Made by a program: the position numbers and the translations under genes. From Oscillospiraceae bacterium (GTDB taxonomy: Bacteria; Bacillota; Clostridia; Oscillospirales; Ruminococcaceae): a stretch of 33,352 bases of DNA. This document shows, piece after piece, positions 1 to 7,565 of the stretch. The notes under the pieces are model-generated. The model saw nothing but the letters and a program-made list of their open reading frames with translations. It made no database searches and was not told the DNA's origin. Each line of letters opens with the position of its first letter. Within the stretch, counting starts at the first letter, position 1. Location: contig JAEDJD010000024.1 of NCBI GenBank assembly GCA_016296505.1, positions 1-33,352 on the forward strand, given 5' to 3'.

Positions 1-129
1 GGCTATGCACTTTTTCGAGCCCCTTTTATGCACTTTCTACTTGACAAACACAATTTTACGCATAATTTGTGAAATTTAGTCTTATATTTTTTGAAAAAAG
101 CGAGGAAATATTCTTTTTTCGTGCGCCCA

Positions 130-158
130 TTGCAATTTCAGATATAATATGTTATAAT
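130..158 (+). promoter_or_regulatory. Sigma-A promoter of the AI-2E-type transporter gene
   Basis: The -35 box TTGCAA (130-135) and the -10 box TATAAT (153-158) are separated by 17 bp. The start codon lies 32 nt downstream, behind AGGGAGGG. A second TATAAT at 143-148 has no suitably spaced -35 box. Upstream bases 1-129 contain two copies of TATGCACTTT 23 bp apart and no gene that I can support. Confidence 0.8.
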
Positions 159-190
159 GCAATCAAGTAGCAGCATAGGGAGGGATTGCC

Positions 191-1540
191 ATGAAACGGC
201 AGGATCATGAACCGATTGTATTGTCTAAAACGTGGCTGATTACGCTGTTTTTAGGACTTGCAGGATGCATTACACTGACCTTTGCGTTTATTTATTTAGA
301 TGATGTTGCGAAGTTTTTCCAGCGAATTACATCGGCGCTGTCGCCAGTTTTTGCAGGATTTGTTTTTGCGTATTTACTTACGCCTGCGGCTTCTATGCTT
401 GAAAGGCGTCTGCAAAAAATACTGAAAAAAACAATACAAAAGCATCCGAAGCTCAGTATTCTGCCGCGCGGTATCAGCTCATTTCTGGCTGTATTGCTGT
501 TTATCGGCACGATTGCGCTATTGATGATTGTAATCTTTTCGCAGGTTGTAAGCGGTCTTTCCACAGCGATCGACCAAATTCCGCATTATTTTGATATTGT
601 CATGGATAATATCGAAAAACTGATTCACGCCGATAATATGGTTGCCGAATATTTGCGGGATTTGAAAGATCGGTTTTCAGAGACGAAGCTTGGTATGGGC
701 AATGTTGATACGGTCGATGTCACAAAGAAGATTTTGTCCGTCGTTGCGTCCGGCGCGACCAGTACGCTCGGATTTCTATATGCTGTGATTGTTGGATTTG
801 TGATTGCCGTATATCTGCTGATGAGCCGGACGCGCTTTGTACGGCAGTGGAGACAGATACTCTATGCGGTTTTCAAACCGAAAACCGCTGATTGGATCAA
901 CAAACAGATGATAGCTGCAAACCATACTTTCGGTACGGCAGCGATCGGAAAGCTGATTGATTCTTTGATTATCGGTATGCTCTGCTTCATCGGCGTGACG
1001 ATTATCGGTACGCCTTATACTGCGTTGATTGCCGTAATAGTCGGAATAACTAATGTGATTCCGTATTTTGGTCCGGTAATCGGCGCGATTCCCTGTTTTT
1101 TGCTGATTCTGATGGAGAATCCGCTGCAAGCGCTGTATTTCCTGATTTTTATTATCGCGTTGCAGCAATTCGACGCCAATATTCTTGCTCCGAAGATTGT
1201 CGGACAGTCGATTGGACTGCCAGCATTCTGGGAATTGTTTGCCTGTTTGCTTGGCGGCGGCTTATTCGGTATTATCGGTTTGATTATCGGCGTACCGATG
1301 TTTGCGGTTTTGTATACATTGATCCGGCAGTTTGTGATGGAGCGTCTCGATGAGCGTGCCAAAAACGGTGAACTGGCGTCGGAGTTTCTGTGGGATACAT
1401 TGGATATTTCCGGTTATATCGAGGATTCCGGTTTATTTCATGATGATGAATCTGAAAGTCCATATTTGCAGCATCTGATTCTATTGGAGGATATTGCGCA
1501 GAAGCCGTCCGGTAAAAAGGATACAGATATGCCCAAATAG
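191..1540 (+). CDS. AI-2E family transporter (PerM/YdiK-type membrane protein)
   Basis: This is a polytopic inner-membrane protein of the AI-2E transporter (PF01594) family. Members have been linked to signal export, sodium/proton antiport or general efflux, so the substrate here is unknown. The 449 residues show the family layout: two N-terminal TM segments (about 15-35 and 45-65), a third near 95-120, a soluble stretch around 125-185, then a block of C-terminal TM segments with the typical glycine/proline-rich motifs NVIPYFGPVIGAIP and GGGLFGIIGLIIGVP. The last ~65 residues form a hydrophilic acidic tail. The start is set by AGGGAGGG seven bases upstream. The gene stands alone between its own promoter and a terminator and faces the aminotransferase operon. 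Family assignment is firm; the transported compound cannot be read from sequence. Confidence 0.9.
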   Translation: MKRQDHEPIVLSKTWLITLFLGLAGCITLTFAFIYLDDVAKFFQRITSALSPVFAGFVFAYLLTPAASMLERRLQKILKKTIQKHPKLSILPRGISSFLAVLLFIGTIALLMIVIFSQVVSGLSTAIDQIPHYFDIVMDNIEKLIHADNMVAEYLRDLKDRFSETKLGMGNVDTVDVTKKILSVVASGATSTLGFLYAVIVGFVIAVYLLMSRTRFVRQWRQILYAVFKPKTADWINKQMIAANHTFGTAAIGKLIDSLIIGMLCFIGVTIIGTPYTALIAVIVGITNVIPYFGPVIGAIPCFLLILMENPLQALYFLIFIIALQQFDANILAPKIVGQSIGLPAFWELFACLLGGGLFGIIGLIIGVPMFAVLYTLIRQFVMERLDERAKNGELASEFLWDTLDISGYIEDSGLFHDDESESPYLQHLILLEDIAQKPSGKKDTDMPK

Positions 1541-1544
1541 ACAG

Positions 1545-1579
1545 AGAAATCTGCCGTACTTTTCGTACAGCAGATTTCT
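1545..1579 (+). terminator. Rho-independent terminator after the AI-2E transporter gene
   Basis: A 15-bp stem with one mismatch (AGAAATCTGCCGTAC against GTACAGCAGATTTCT) and a five-base loop is followed by a T-rich stretch on the plus strand. The hairpin sits two bases from the stop of the convergent aminotransferase gene and may also slow transcription from that side, although the minus-strand tail is poor in T. Confidence 0.85.
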
Positions 1580-1581
1580 TT

Positions 1582-2751
1582 TTATTTATGATATTTTTGC
1601 AGGAAATGTTCCATGCGGTTTGCGGCTTCGGTCAGATGCTTTAGCGAATACGCATAGGAAATACGAATATTATTCTTACCGCTTTCACCGAATGCAGAGC
1701 CGGGAACAACAGCGACCTTTTCTTCCTGAAGCAGCCGTTCGCAGAATTCTTCGCTGCTCAGACCGCTGGATTCAATGCTCGGAAACAGATAGAATGCGCC
1801 CTGTGCAGGGAAACAGCGCAGTCCCATTTGTGCGAAGCGTTCCAGCAGGAAACGGCGGCGGCGATCGTATTCCTCGATCATATGGGCACAGTCGGCGTCA
1901 CAGTGCTTGAGCGCCTGAATTGCGGCGCGCTGACTAATCATCGGCGCGCACATAATCGCATACTGATGGATTTTTCGCGCTTGTTCGATGATTTCCGATG
2001 GTGCAGCCATCCAGCCAAGCCGCCAGCCTGTCATGGCGAAAGTCTTAGAGAAGCCGTTGACAACGACAGTACGCTCACGCATACCGTCAAGCTCTGCGAT
2101 TGAAGTATGCTTTGTGCCGTAGGTCATTTCGGAGTAGATTTCATCCGAAAGTATCATAATATCCGTATTGCGCAGCACCTCTGCAATCGCTTCGTAATCC
2201 TCACGTCGCATGATTGCGCCGGTCGGATTATTGGGGTAAGAGAGCATCAGCAGTTTTGTTTTTGAGGTGATTTTGGCTTTCAGTTCCTCGGCGGTCAAGC
2301 GGAATTCATTTTCTTCTTTCGTTGGTAAAGAAATCGGAACACCGTCCGCCATGGAAACGAGGGGCGCATAGCAAACAAAGCATGGCTCGGTAATTAGTAC
2401 CTCATCGCCGGGATTGATCAGTGTACGGAGGGTAAGGTCTACCGCCTCTGAACCGCCGACTGTCACGAGTAATTCATTTTCAGGACAATAGCTGAGATTA
2501 TATTTTCGCTCCATGAAATTTGAAATTTCTTCCCGAAGCTGAAGCAGTCCGGAATTTGCGCCATAGAAGATCGCCTGCCGTTCCAGCGTAGAGATTGCGG
2601 CGGAACGGATTGTCCACGGTGTACGGAAATCCGGCTCGCCGACGCCAAGAGAAATGACGCCTTCCATATTTTCCGCCATATCGAAAAAGCGGCGGATCGG
2701 AGAGGGTGAGATATTCTGTGCACGCTGCGAGAGAATGGAATCATAATTCAC
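1582..2751 (-). CDS. PLP-dependent aminotransferase, class I/II (PatA/AraT-like)
   Basis: A fold-type I aminotransferase that would move an amino group between an amino acid and a 2-oxoacid in the cytoplasm. Visible motifs are the PNNPTG substrate/cofactor loop (about 173-178), SDEIY with the PLP-ring aspartate (D203) and the Schiff-base lysine K236 in FSKTFAMTGWRLG. The length of 389 residues is normal. The start is a GTG that overlaps the stop of the Lrp-type regulator gene as GTGA; no better in-frame start lies nearby. The physical coupling to an Lrp/AsnC regulator suggests that the enzyme is controlled by an amino acid. The substrate (aspartate, aromatic or branched-chain) cannot be decided from sequence. 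Confidence 0.9.
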   Translation of the reverse strand: MNYDSILSQRAQNISPSPIRRFFDMAENMEGVISLGVGEPDFRTPWTIRSAAISTLERQAIFYGANSGLLQLREEISNFMERKYNLSYCPENELLVTVGGSEAVDLTLRTLINPGDEVLITEPCFVCYAPLVSMADGVPISLPTKEENEFRLTAEELKAKITSKTKLLMLSYPNNPTGAIMRREDYEAIAEVLRNTDIMILSDEIYSEMTYGTKHTSIAELDGMRERTVVVNGFSKTFAMTGWRLGWMAAPSEIIEQARKIHQYAIMCAPMISQRAAIQALKHCDADCAHMIEEYDRRRRFLLERFAQMGLRCFPAQGAFYLFPSIESSGLSSEEFCERLLQEEKVAVVPGSAFGESGKNNIRISYAYSLKHLTEAANRMEHFLQKYHK

Positions 2752-3224
2752 AGATAGACACCTCTTTCGTCGCTCTGTTCATCCTGAATCAGAATGCCCT
2801 TTTCCTTGTAGCGTTTGAGGACGAAATGCGTCCGTGTGGAAAGAACGCCGCCGAGCGTTGCAAGGCGCTGTGAGACAAAGCCAGCAATATCGCGCAGACC
2901 GGAGCCTGTCAGTGTAATGCCGAGATCATAACCGCCGGACATCAGCGTAACAGATTCGACTTCCTCAAATCCAGAGATAATACGTGAAATTTCATCAAAT
3001 CCACAGTCCGGCTGCGGGGTGATTTTTAACTCGATATATGCCGAAACCTCGTCGCGGTCGGCTAGTTCCTTATCGACGATGACGCTGTAGCCGCGGATGA
3101 CGCCGGATTCTTCCAGCTCTTTGATTTGCTTTGTGACAGTCGCCTCGTCTCTGCCGAGCATGACAGCAAGCTCGGCATTGGAAAGTCTTGCGTTTTGTTT
3201 TAAAAGCTGCAGCAGCTCTTTCAT
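2748..3224 (-). CDS. Lrp/AsnC family transcriptional regulator
   Basis: A feast/famine-type regulator that binds DNA as an oligomer and senses small effectors, usually amino acids. Residues 1-55 form an AsnC-type winged helix-turn-helix (LKQNARLSNAELAVMLGRDE and the following recognition helix). Residues about 65-145 form the RAM effector domain. The protein has 158 residues, the usual size. AAAGGAG stands upstream of the ATG. It ends in a GTGA overlap with the aminotransferase gene, so the two are probably translationally coupled, and the regulator likely controls its own operon and amino-acid turnover by the enzyme. The last 15 residues (EQSDERGVYL region) extend beyond the RAM domain. Confidence 0.92.
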   Translation of the reverse strand: MKELLQLLKQNARLSNAELAVMLGRDEATVTKQIKELEESGVIRGYSVIVDKELADRDEVSAYIELKITPQPDCGFDEISRIISGFEEVESVTLMSGGYDLGITLTGSGLRDIAGFVSQRLATLGGVLSTRTHFVLKRYKEKGILIQDEQSDERGVYL

Positions 3225-3251
3225 AATAAATCGCTCCTTTATGGTAGAATC

Positions 3252-3467
3252 TTATTTATCCAGCTTATCAAGCTTATCAATCAGAAAATCGCAGATCATG
3301 CGTTCCGCCTTTTTTTTGCGTCCGGCAGAGGTAGTTGGGATACCTGTAACCTTTGCGATTTTACGTTTGAGTTTTTCTGTCGGGCTTTGGGTGCGCTTGC
3401 GACGGCGCGGTTCAAGCGGTGGTGGAAACAGTCCCGGAATCAGGGACGGCTTTTTACGAGCCGGCAT
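3252..3467 (-). CDS. Small basic protein of unknown function
   Basis: I do not recognise this 71-residue protein. It is strongly basic, with KK/RRRKR clusters and a proline-rich N-terminal third (PGLFPPPLEPRRRKR), and ends in a repeated LDKLDK. It has no membrane segment or signal peptide. A good ribosome site (AGAAAGGATGA) precedes the ATG, the gap to the lrp-type gene is only 27 nt, and a plausible promoter lies upstream, so it is probably the first gene of the regulator-aminotransferase operon. The charge suggests a nucleic-acid or ribosome partner, which is inference only. A spurious reading frame cannot be fully excluded. Confidence 0.55.
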   Translation of the reverse strand: MPARKKPSLIPGLFPPPLEPRRRKRTQSPTEKLKRKIAKVTGIPTTSAGRKKKAERMICDFLIDKLDKLDK

Positions 3468-3512
3468 AAAATCATCCTTTCTGTTTTGTGAATGAACAAC
3501 TTTTCACCACAG

Positions 3513-3541
3513 AATATAAAGTTCCGACGGAATTTTTTCAG
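3513..3541 (-). promoter_or_regulatory. Possible promoter for the small-protein / Lrp / aminotransferase operon
   Basis: On the minus strand CTGAAA (3536-3541) and TATATT (3513-3518) are 17 bp apart. The match to sigma-A consensus is moderate (four and five of six). It is the best candidate in the gap between pyrC and the small basic gene. Confidence 0.4.
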
Positions 3542-3571
3542 TGTCAGAAAAAATAATTGTCTTTGTATGAT

Positions 3572-4843
3572 TTAATGATTCTCCTCATATCGTATCATAC
3601 CGCTGGTAATGGTAGTCAGTACCTTTCCAGTGAACGTCATACCTTTGAAAACAGTATTATGCGACTTGGAATGCAGCTGTTCCGGATTGACCGTCCACTT
3701 GCGGTTCAAATCGACAAGAATCAGATCAGCAGGCTGTCCTTCAGAGAGCGTTCGTGCTGGAAGTCGCAGCAATTTGCGCGGATTATCGCTCATCAATCGG
3801 ATAATATCCTGCAGGGAAAGCAGACCTGTATGATAGAACGCGGTCAATGTTGCGGCAAGAGAGGTTTCGAGTCCGACAACACCGTTCGGCGCTTTTTCAA
3901 AATCTGATTTTTCCGCTGCGGTGTGGGGTGCATGGTCAGTGATGATGCAGTCAATCGTGCCGTCGAGGATACCTTCTTTAATCGCGGCAACATCGTCAGG
4001 CGTGCGAAGCGGCGGATTCATCCGGTAATCGGCGTCGCGCTGCATAAGCAGTTCCTCCGTCAGCAGAAAATAATGCGGTGCAGTTTCACATGAAACATTG
4101 CCGCCTGCTGCCTTTGCTTTCCGTACGGCGTCCGTACTGCCGCGCGTTGAAACATGGCAGATATGGAGCTGAGCGCCGGTTTCGAGCGCGATTTGCAGAT
4201 CACGCTCGGTAATTGAATCCTCGGAAAGACGATCCATGCCCTTGACGCCGAGTATCTCGGAGACTTTTCCCTGATTGATAATGCCGCCGTTGATAATCGC
4301 CAGATCCTCACAATGCGAAACAACCGGAAGATCAGCTTCTTTTGCTTTAATTAGCGCGGCTTTCATCAGTTTTTCCGTCGGGACGGGTCTGCCGTCATCC
4401 GAAAGCGCCGTTACGCCGGCAGCTTTCAGCGCGGCATAATCGGAGAGTTGTTCGCCTTTCAGTCCAAGCGTCAGCGTACCAGTCTGATGTACTTCCACGC
4501 CGGTTTCCGCAGCGCGTGCAAGAAATTCTCGTATTTGTGCCGGATCGTCCATAGGCGGTGTTGTATTCGGCATACAGAGTACGCCCGTGACGCCGCCGGC
4601 AAGCGCTGCGGCAGTACCGGTATATATATCTTCTTTATGCGTCTGACCGGGATCACGGAAGTGAACGTGCATATCAAACAGTCCCGGCATAGCGGCAAGA
4701 CCGCTGCCGTCTATCACGCGGTCTGTCTCGGCAGCGATATTCTCTCCGATTGCGGCAATTTTGCCGTCTTTCAGGAGAATATCGCAAACTGCGTCCCGCA
4801 GGCTGTCAGCTGCGCGGACATTGCGAATCAGTATTGTTTCCAT
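3572..4843 (-). CDS. pyrC: Dihydroorotase, class I
   Basis: This zinc amidohydrolase closes carbamoyl-aspartate to dihydroorotate, step three of de novo pyrimidine synthesis. The metal site is clear: HVHFRDPG near residue 57, further histidines in SHCEDLA and ICHVSTRGS, and the catalytic aspartate in ITDHAPH. The length of 423 residues matches bacterial class I enzymes. I place the start at the ATG ending at 4843 because GGAGG lies 11 bases upstream; the ATG six codons earlier has no ribosome site. It follows a small membrane-protein gene and trmB on the same strand (35-nt gap) and not other pyr genes, so pyrimidine control through a pyr operon is not evident here. Confidence 0.95.
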   Translation of the reverse strand: METILIRNVRAADSLRDAVCDILLKDGKIAAIGENIAAETDRVIDGSGLAAMPGLFDMHVHFRDPGQTHKEDIYTGTAAALAGGVTGVLCMPNTTPPMDDPAQIREFLARAAETGVEVHQTGTLTLGLKGEQLSDYAALKAAGVTALSDDGRPVPTEKLMKAALIKAKEADLPVVSHCEDLAIINGGIINQGKVSEILGVKGMDRLSEDSITERDLQIALETGAQLHICHVSTRGSTDAVRKAKAAGGNVSCETAPHYFLLTEELLMQRDADYRMNPPLRTPDDVAAIKEGILDGTIDCIITDHAPHTAAEKSDFEKAPNGVVGLETSLAATLTAFYHTGLLSLQDIIRLMSDNPRKLLRLPARTLSEGQPADLILVDLNRKWTVNPEQLHSKSHNTVFKGMTFTGKVLTTITSGMIRYEENH

Positions 4844-4878
4844 GAAACATCCAGCCTCCATTTGTTAATGTCACACTA

Positions 4879-5094
4879 TTATTTTTTATGTTTATGCAGC
4901 AGGATTCTGACCGCCGCTGAGATCAGTATAAATGCCCAGATACGGTCAACGCCCTTTGCAAAGAGCAGTCTTGCGCCATCCTGAATCGGGATTGCGTCGC
5001 TAGGTTTTTCCGCGCCGACGGCGTTCTGAATACCGCATCCGGTATGAAAAAATGTTTTTTCGGATTTACTGATCCACTTCCATTCCCTCGTCAT
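4879..5094 (-). CDS. Small membrane protein of unknown function
   Basis: An unrecognised 71-residue product (MTREWKWISKSEKTFF...). The N-terminal half is soluble, and a hydrophobic helix near the C-terminus (about residues 47-65, DRIWAFILISAAVRILL) ends in a basic tail HKHKK, which suggests a tail-anchored protein. The start used here has a near-perfect ribosome site, GGAGGAGG, six bases before the ATG; an earlier in-frame ATG eleven codons upstream lacks one. The first 29 bases overlap the end of trmB, and pyrC follows after 35 nt, so it is the middle gene of a three-gene operon. Function unknown. Confidence 0.6.
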   Translation of the reverse strand: MTREWKWISKSEKTFFHTGCGIQNAVGAEKPSDAIPIQDGARLLFAKGVDRIWAFILISAAVRILLHKHKK

Positions 5095-5902
5095 GCGGCA
5101 CCTCCTCCGTATCTCCGAGGATTTCACGTTTACGCTGCTCGAACTGTTCGTCTGTCAGGATGCCGAGCATACGCTGTTTTTCCAATGCATGAAACAGCTT
5201 GACTGTATCCGGCGCATGGAGATTCGGGACAGGCTTGCCGAATGCCTCCGCCGGAGGGGTTGCAATTAGAAAATGGATATTCTTGCCCATTTCCGCAAAC
5301 ATATTTTCATGCTCTGTGCGGATATTATCAGCAGGCTCATCCGCATGAAGATCGAATGACGTTGTTAAAATCTCCCAGCCGGATTCCTTGAAATATGCAA
5401 TGGATTCGGTAAAGAGATCGCGGTCATCGGTTTTAAAGTGCAGTTCACCGCGCAGGATTGCCGCATATTGCCGAAGTTGGCGCGGATGCGTCAGGCGGCG
5501 TTTTTTATGTCCTTCTTTGGGCCACGGATTACAAAAATTGATATAAATGCGATCCACGCCGTCCACAGGCTGCAAAACCTCTGAGATACGTTCGATATTG
5601 AGAATAGAGAGCAGGATATTATCCGGTTCTCTGCCAGCTTTTGCGAAAGCCTGTTCGGTTTTACGTTTTGCAACGCCGAGCATTTCTGATTTGATATCCA
5701 ATGCAAGATAATTATTTTCCGGATGCAGCACCGCTGCCTGCGATACCCAGCCGCCTTTGCCGCAGCCGAGTTCAATATAAAAAGGCTGATCCGGCTTGGC
5801 AAAATGCTCGCGCCATGTACCGGCAAGTGCAAATGCATTATCCATACAGAACGGAGAGGCGGCAAGCTCCGGACGCGCCCATTTTTTGAATCGGATTCTC
5901 AT
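5066..5902 (-). CDS. trmB: tRNA (guanosine-46-N7)-methyltransferase with C-terminal SHOCT-like extension
   Basis: A SAM-dependent enzyme that makes m7G46 in the variable loop of tRNA. Residues 40-50 carry the SAM motif (ELGCGKGGW), residues 121-130 the family signature (INFCNPWPK), and 196-204 the late motif TEHENMFAE. Typical bacterial TrmB is about 210-220 residues; this one has 278. The extra C-terminus holds a short amphipathic unit at about 236-264 (LEKQRMLGILTDEQFEQRK) that resembles a SHOCT module, followed by an acidic end. AAGGA precedes the ATG and a strong promoter lies just upstream, making it the first gene of the trmB / small protein / pyrC operon. Confidence 0.93.
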   Translation of the reverse strand: MRIRFKKWARPELAASPFCMDNAFALAGTWREHFAKPDQPFYIELGCGKGGWVSQAAVLHPENNYLALDIKSEMLGVAKRKTEQAFAKAGREPDNILLSILNIERISEVLQPVDGVDRIYINFCNPWPKEGHKKRRLTHPRQLRQYAAILRGELHFKTDDRDLFTESIAYFKESGWEILTTSFDLHADEPADNIRTEHENMFAEMGKNIHFLIATPPAEAFGKPVPNLHAPDTVKLFHALEKQRMLGILTDEQFEQRKREILGDTEEVPHDEGMEVDQ

Positions 5903-5943
5903 AATTTATCGTTCCTTATCCGTAAGATGATTGTTTTCATTTT

Positions 5944-5972
5944 ATTATATCACATGAATCTGGAAAAATCAA
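5944..5972 (-). promoter_or_regulatory. Sigma-A promoter of the trmB-pyrC operon
   Basis: On the minus strand TTGATT (5967-5972) and TATAAT (5944-5949) are separated by 17 bp. The trmB start codon lies about 40 nt downstream. Confidence 0.75.
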
Positions 5973-6018
5973 TGGGCAGAGCGTGAAAAGATGTGCAAAA
6001 CGGGTATTCTGAAGATAA

Positions 6019-6058
6019 ACGAAAAAATCGCGCACTTGATCAAAGTACGCGGTTTTCG
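6019..6058 (-). terminator. Terminator of the D,D-carboxypeptidase gene
   Basis: Directly after the TAA stop, the minus strand reads AACGAAAACCGCG and, after a short loop, a largely complementary CGCGATTTTTTCGTT. The stem contains a wobble pair and one mismatch, and the descending arm supplies the T-run. Confidence 0.7.
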
Positions 6059-7246
6059 TTATTCAGCATATTTTGAGTCAATGTTGAAGTATTCTTCCAG
6101 ACAGAGACCGCTATCAAAAATCTTTTTTGCCATATCCTTGCCGAGGTAGCGGATATGCCATGATTCATATTTATATCCGGTGATAGATTCTTTCCCCTTG
6201 GGGTAACGGATGATAAAGCCATATTTCCATGCATTTTCCGCAAGCCATTTTGCTTCCTTCGTATCATGGAACGCGTCGCCTGCATAATTACAGTCGATTG
6301 CCAGACCGGTCTGGTGCTCGGAATGTCCCGCACGGGCAGAAAAAGTATCGGCTTTTTCTTTTCCGTCGCGTGCAACATAATTATGATAAAGCGTATCCTG
6401 CGTTTCATACGAACGATAATCCGATACAGAATAGATGGAAAGTCCCTCTGCGGTTGCGGCTGCCTGAAGCTCGGCGAATGCCGTTTTGGTTTCGGCGGTC
6501 AAACCGTTGGGATGATAGGACTTCGGCAGCGCATAGGTTTTGTTGACGATCATAACCTTTTGAATATAGGTTACGCCGTCAATGATTTCCATATCTGCAC
6601 GTTCCGGCGCAGCAGATGTTTCCGCAGGCGCTGCGGCAGAGGTGCTCTGCGCTGTCGTTTCGGTTTTTGCAGTGCTTTCTGTCTGCTTAGGCTTTGCCGT
6701 GACCGTTTCATTCGGATCGACAACGCTGATCTTAACCTCTGCGAATACCGTTGGATTGTTGACCGATGTGACGCGGATAATACAGTTTCCGCTGCCGACT
6801 GGGGTAATATTGCCAAGCCAATCAACCGTAGCGACCTTTTGATCGGTCGATTCCCATTTTTCGGATTTATCGGTTGCATTTTCCGGCGTCATGGTAACAA
6901 GCGGCATCACTGGTTTATCTCCGACTTTGAGCGCTGCATCGTAGAATGAAAGCGTCAGACCGGTGACAGAACCCGGCGGCAGAGATTGCGCCGTTGTTGT
7001 TTCCTTGGTGGTAGTTGTAAGCGATGTGCTTTCTGCTGTTGTCGTAGCAGTCACCTCCGTTGTGGTTTCGGACGAAAGCGCCTCCTCAACAATTGGAACG
7101 GAATTTTCGATTCCGGAACGGGTACGAGGTGCGTGATCCGCTACCATGAGCGTGACGCCGGCTGCCAGACCGAATATGACGACGATTGCAAGCGGCAGCG
7201 GTGAATTGGAAATCGTACTGTTCGGTTTTCTTTTCTGATTTGCCAT
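6059..7246 (-). CDS. Membrane-anchored D-alanyl-D-alanine carboxypeptidase, VanY type, with Big2-like domain
   Basis: A zinc peptidase predicted to trim the terminal D-Ala from peptidoglycan stem peptides outside the cell. In the 395-residue protein a TM anchor lies at about 17-35, then a Thr/Ser-rich spacer (about 58-88), a bacterial Ig-like Big2 domain (about 93-176), a second Ser/Thr/Ala-rich spacer (180-215) and the VanY catalytic domain (225-395). Catalytic motifs are SEHQTGLAID (309-318, metal-binding His and Asp) and ESWH (361-364). The start is the ATG preceded by AAAGGA nine bases away; an ATG 21 codons upstream overlaps the promoter -10 region and is rejected. Monocistronic. The threonine spacers resemble those of Ruminococcus surface proteins. 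Confidence 0.9.
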   Translation of the reverse strand: MANQKRKPNSTISNSPLPLAIVVIFGLAAGVTLMVADHAPRTRSGIENSVPIVEEALSSETTTEVTATTTAESTSLTTTTKETTTAQSLPPGSVTGLTLSFYDAALKVGDKPVMPLVTMTPENATDKSEKWESTDQKVATVDWLGNITPVGSGNCIIRVTSVNNPTVFAEVKISVVDPNETVTAKPKQTESTAKTETTAQSTSAAAPAETSAAPERADMEIIDGVTYIQKVMIVNKTYALPKSYHPNGLTAETKTAFAELQAAATAEGLSIYSVSDYRSYETQDTLYHNYVARDGKEKADTFSARAGHSEHQTGLAIDCNYAGDAFHDTKEAKWLAENAWKYGFIIRYPKGKESITGYKYESWHIRYLGKDMAKKIFDSGLCLEEYFNIDSKYAE

Positions 7247-7297
7247 ACTTTGTGTTCCTTTCTGAAATCTTTTTTCATCTTTGGGTGCTTTCATTAT

Positions 7298-7326
7298 ATT
7301 ATAGCACATTTTAAATAATTTGTCAC
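7298..7326 (-). promoter_or_regulatory. Sigma-A promoter of the D,D-carboxypeptidase gene
   Basis: The minus strand carries GTGACA (7321-7326), a 17-bp spacer and TATAAT (7298-7303). A second overlapping TATAAT (7293-7298) follows immediately. Confidence 0.8.
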
Positions 7327-7565
7327 TAGATGCAATGATTATTCTTCCATGCGTTTTTCGCCGATCTGATAAATATTCGCCGTTTCGCGCTCAAATTCAA
7401 AGCTACTTCTTTGTGTACGGCTGTCGGTCGGATGAATTTCATATACTGTTCCTTTTTGTGCTAAAGCTTCCAATAGATGCATATACATTGATTATATCAT
7501 ACTGTGAAAAAAAACGCAATAGGCAAGAAATGAAAAAAGTAAAAATCGGCAGAGGGAGATAGCGT

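Noticed and set aside
4..36. Direct repeat TATGCACTTT twice at the left edge as an operator or attachment site
   Set aside because: Two short AT-rich copies at the window edge, far from the promoter; without the flanking sequence it may be chance.
7320..7562. 80-codon plus-strand frame between the carboxypeptidase promoter and the recombinase
   Set aside because: It begins inside the carboxypeptidase promoter, has no ribosome site and no recognisable features; the stretch is better read as intergenic.
7327..7565. Attachment site of the serine recombinase
   Set aside because: No inverted core or duplicated core sequence is visible on either side of the gene, so I cannot support an att site.
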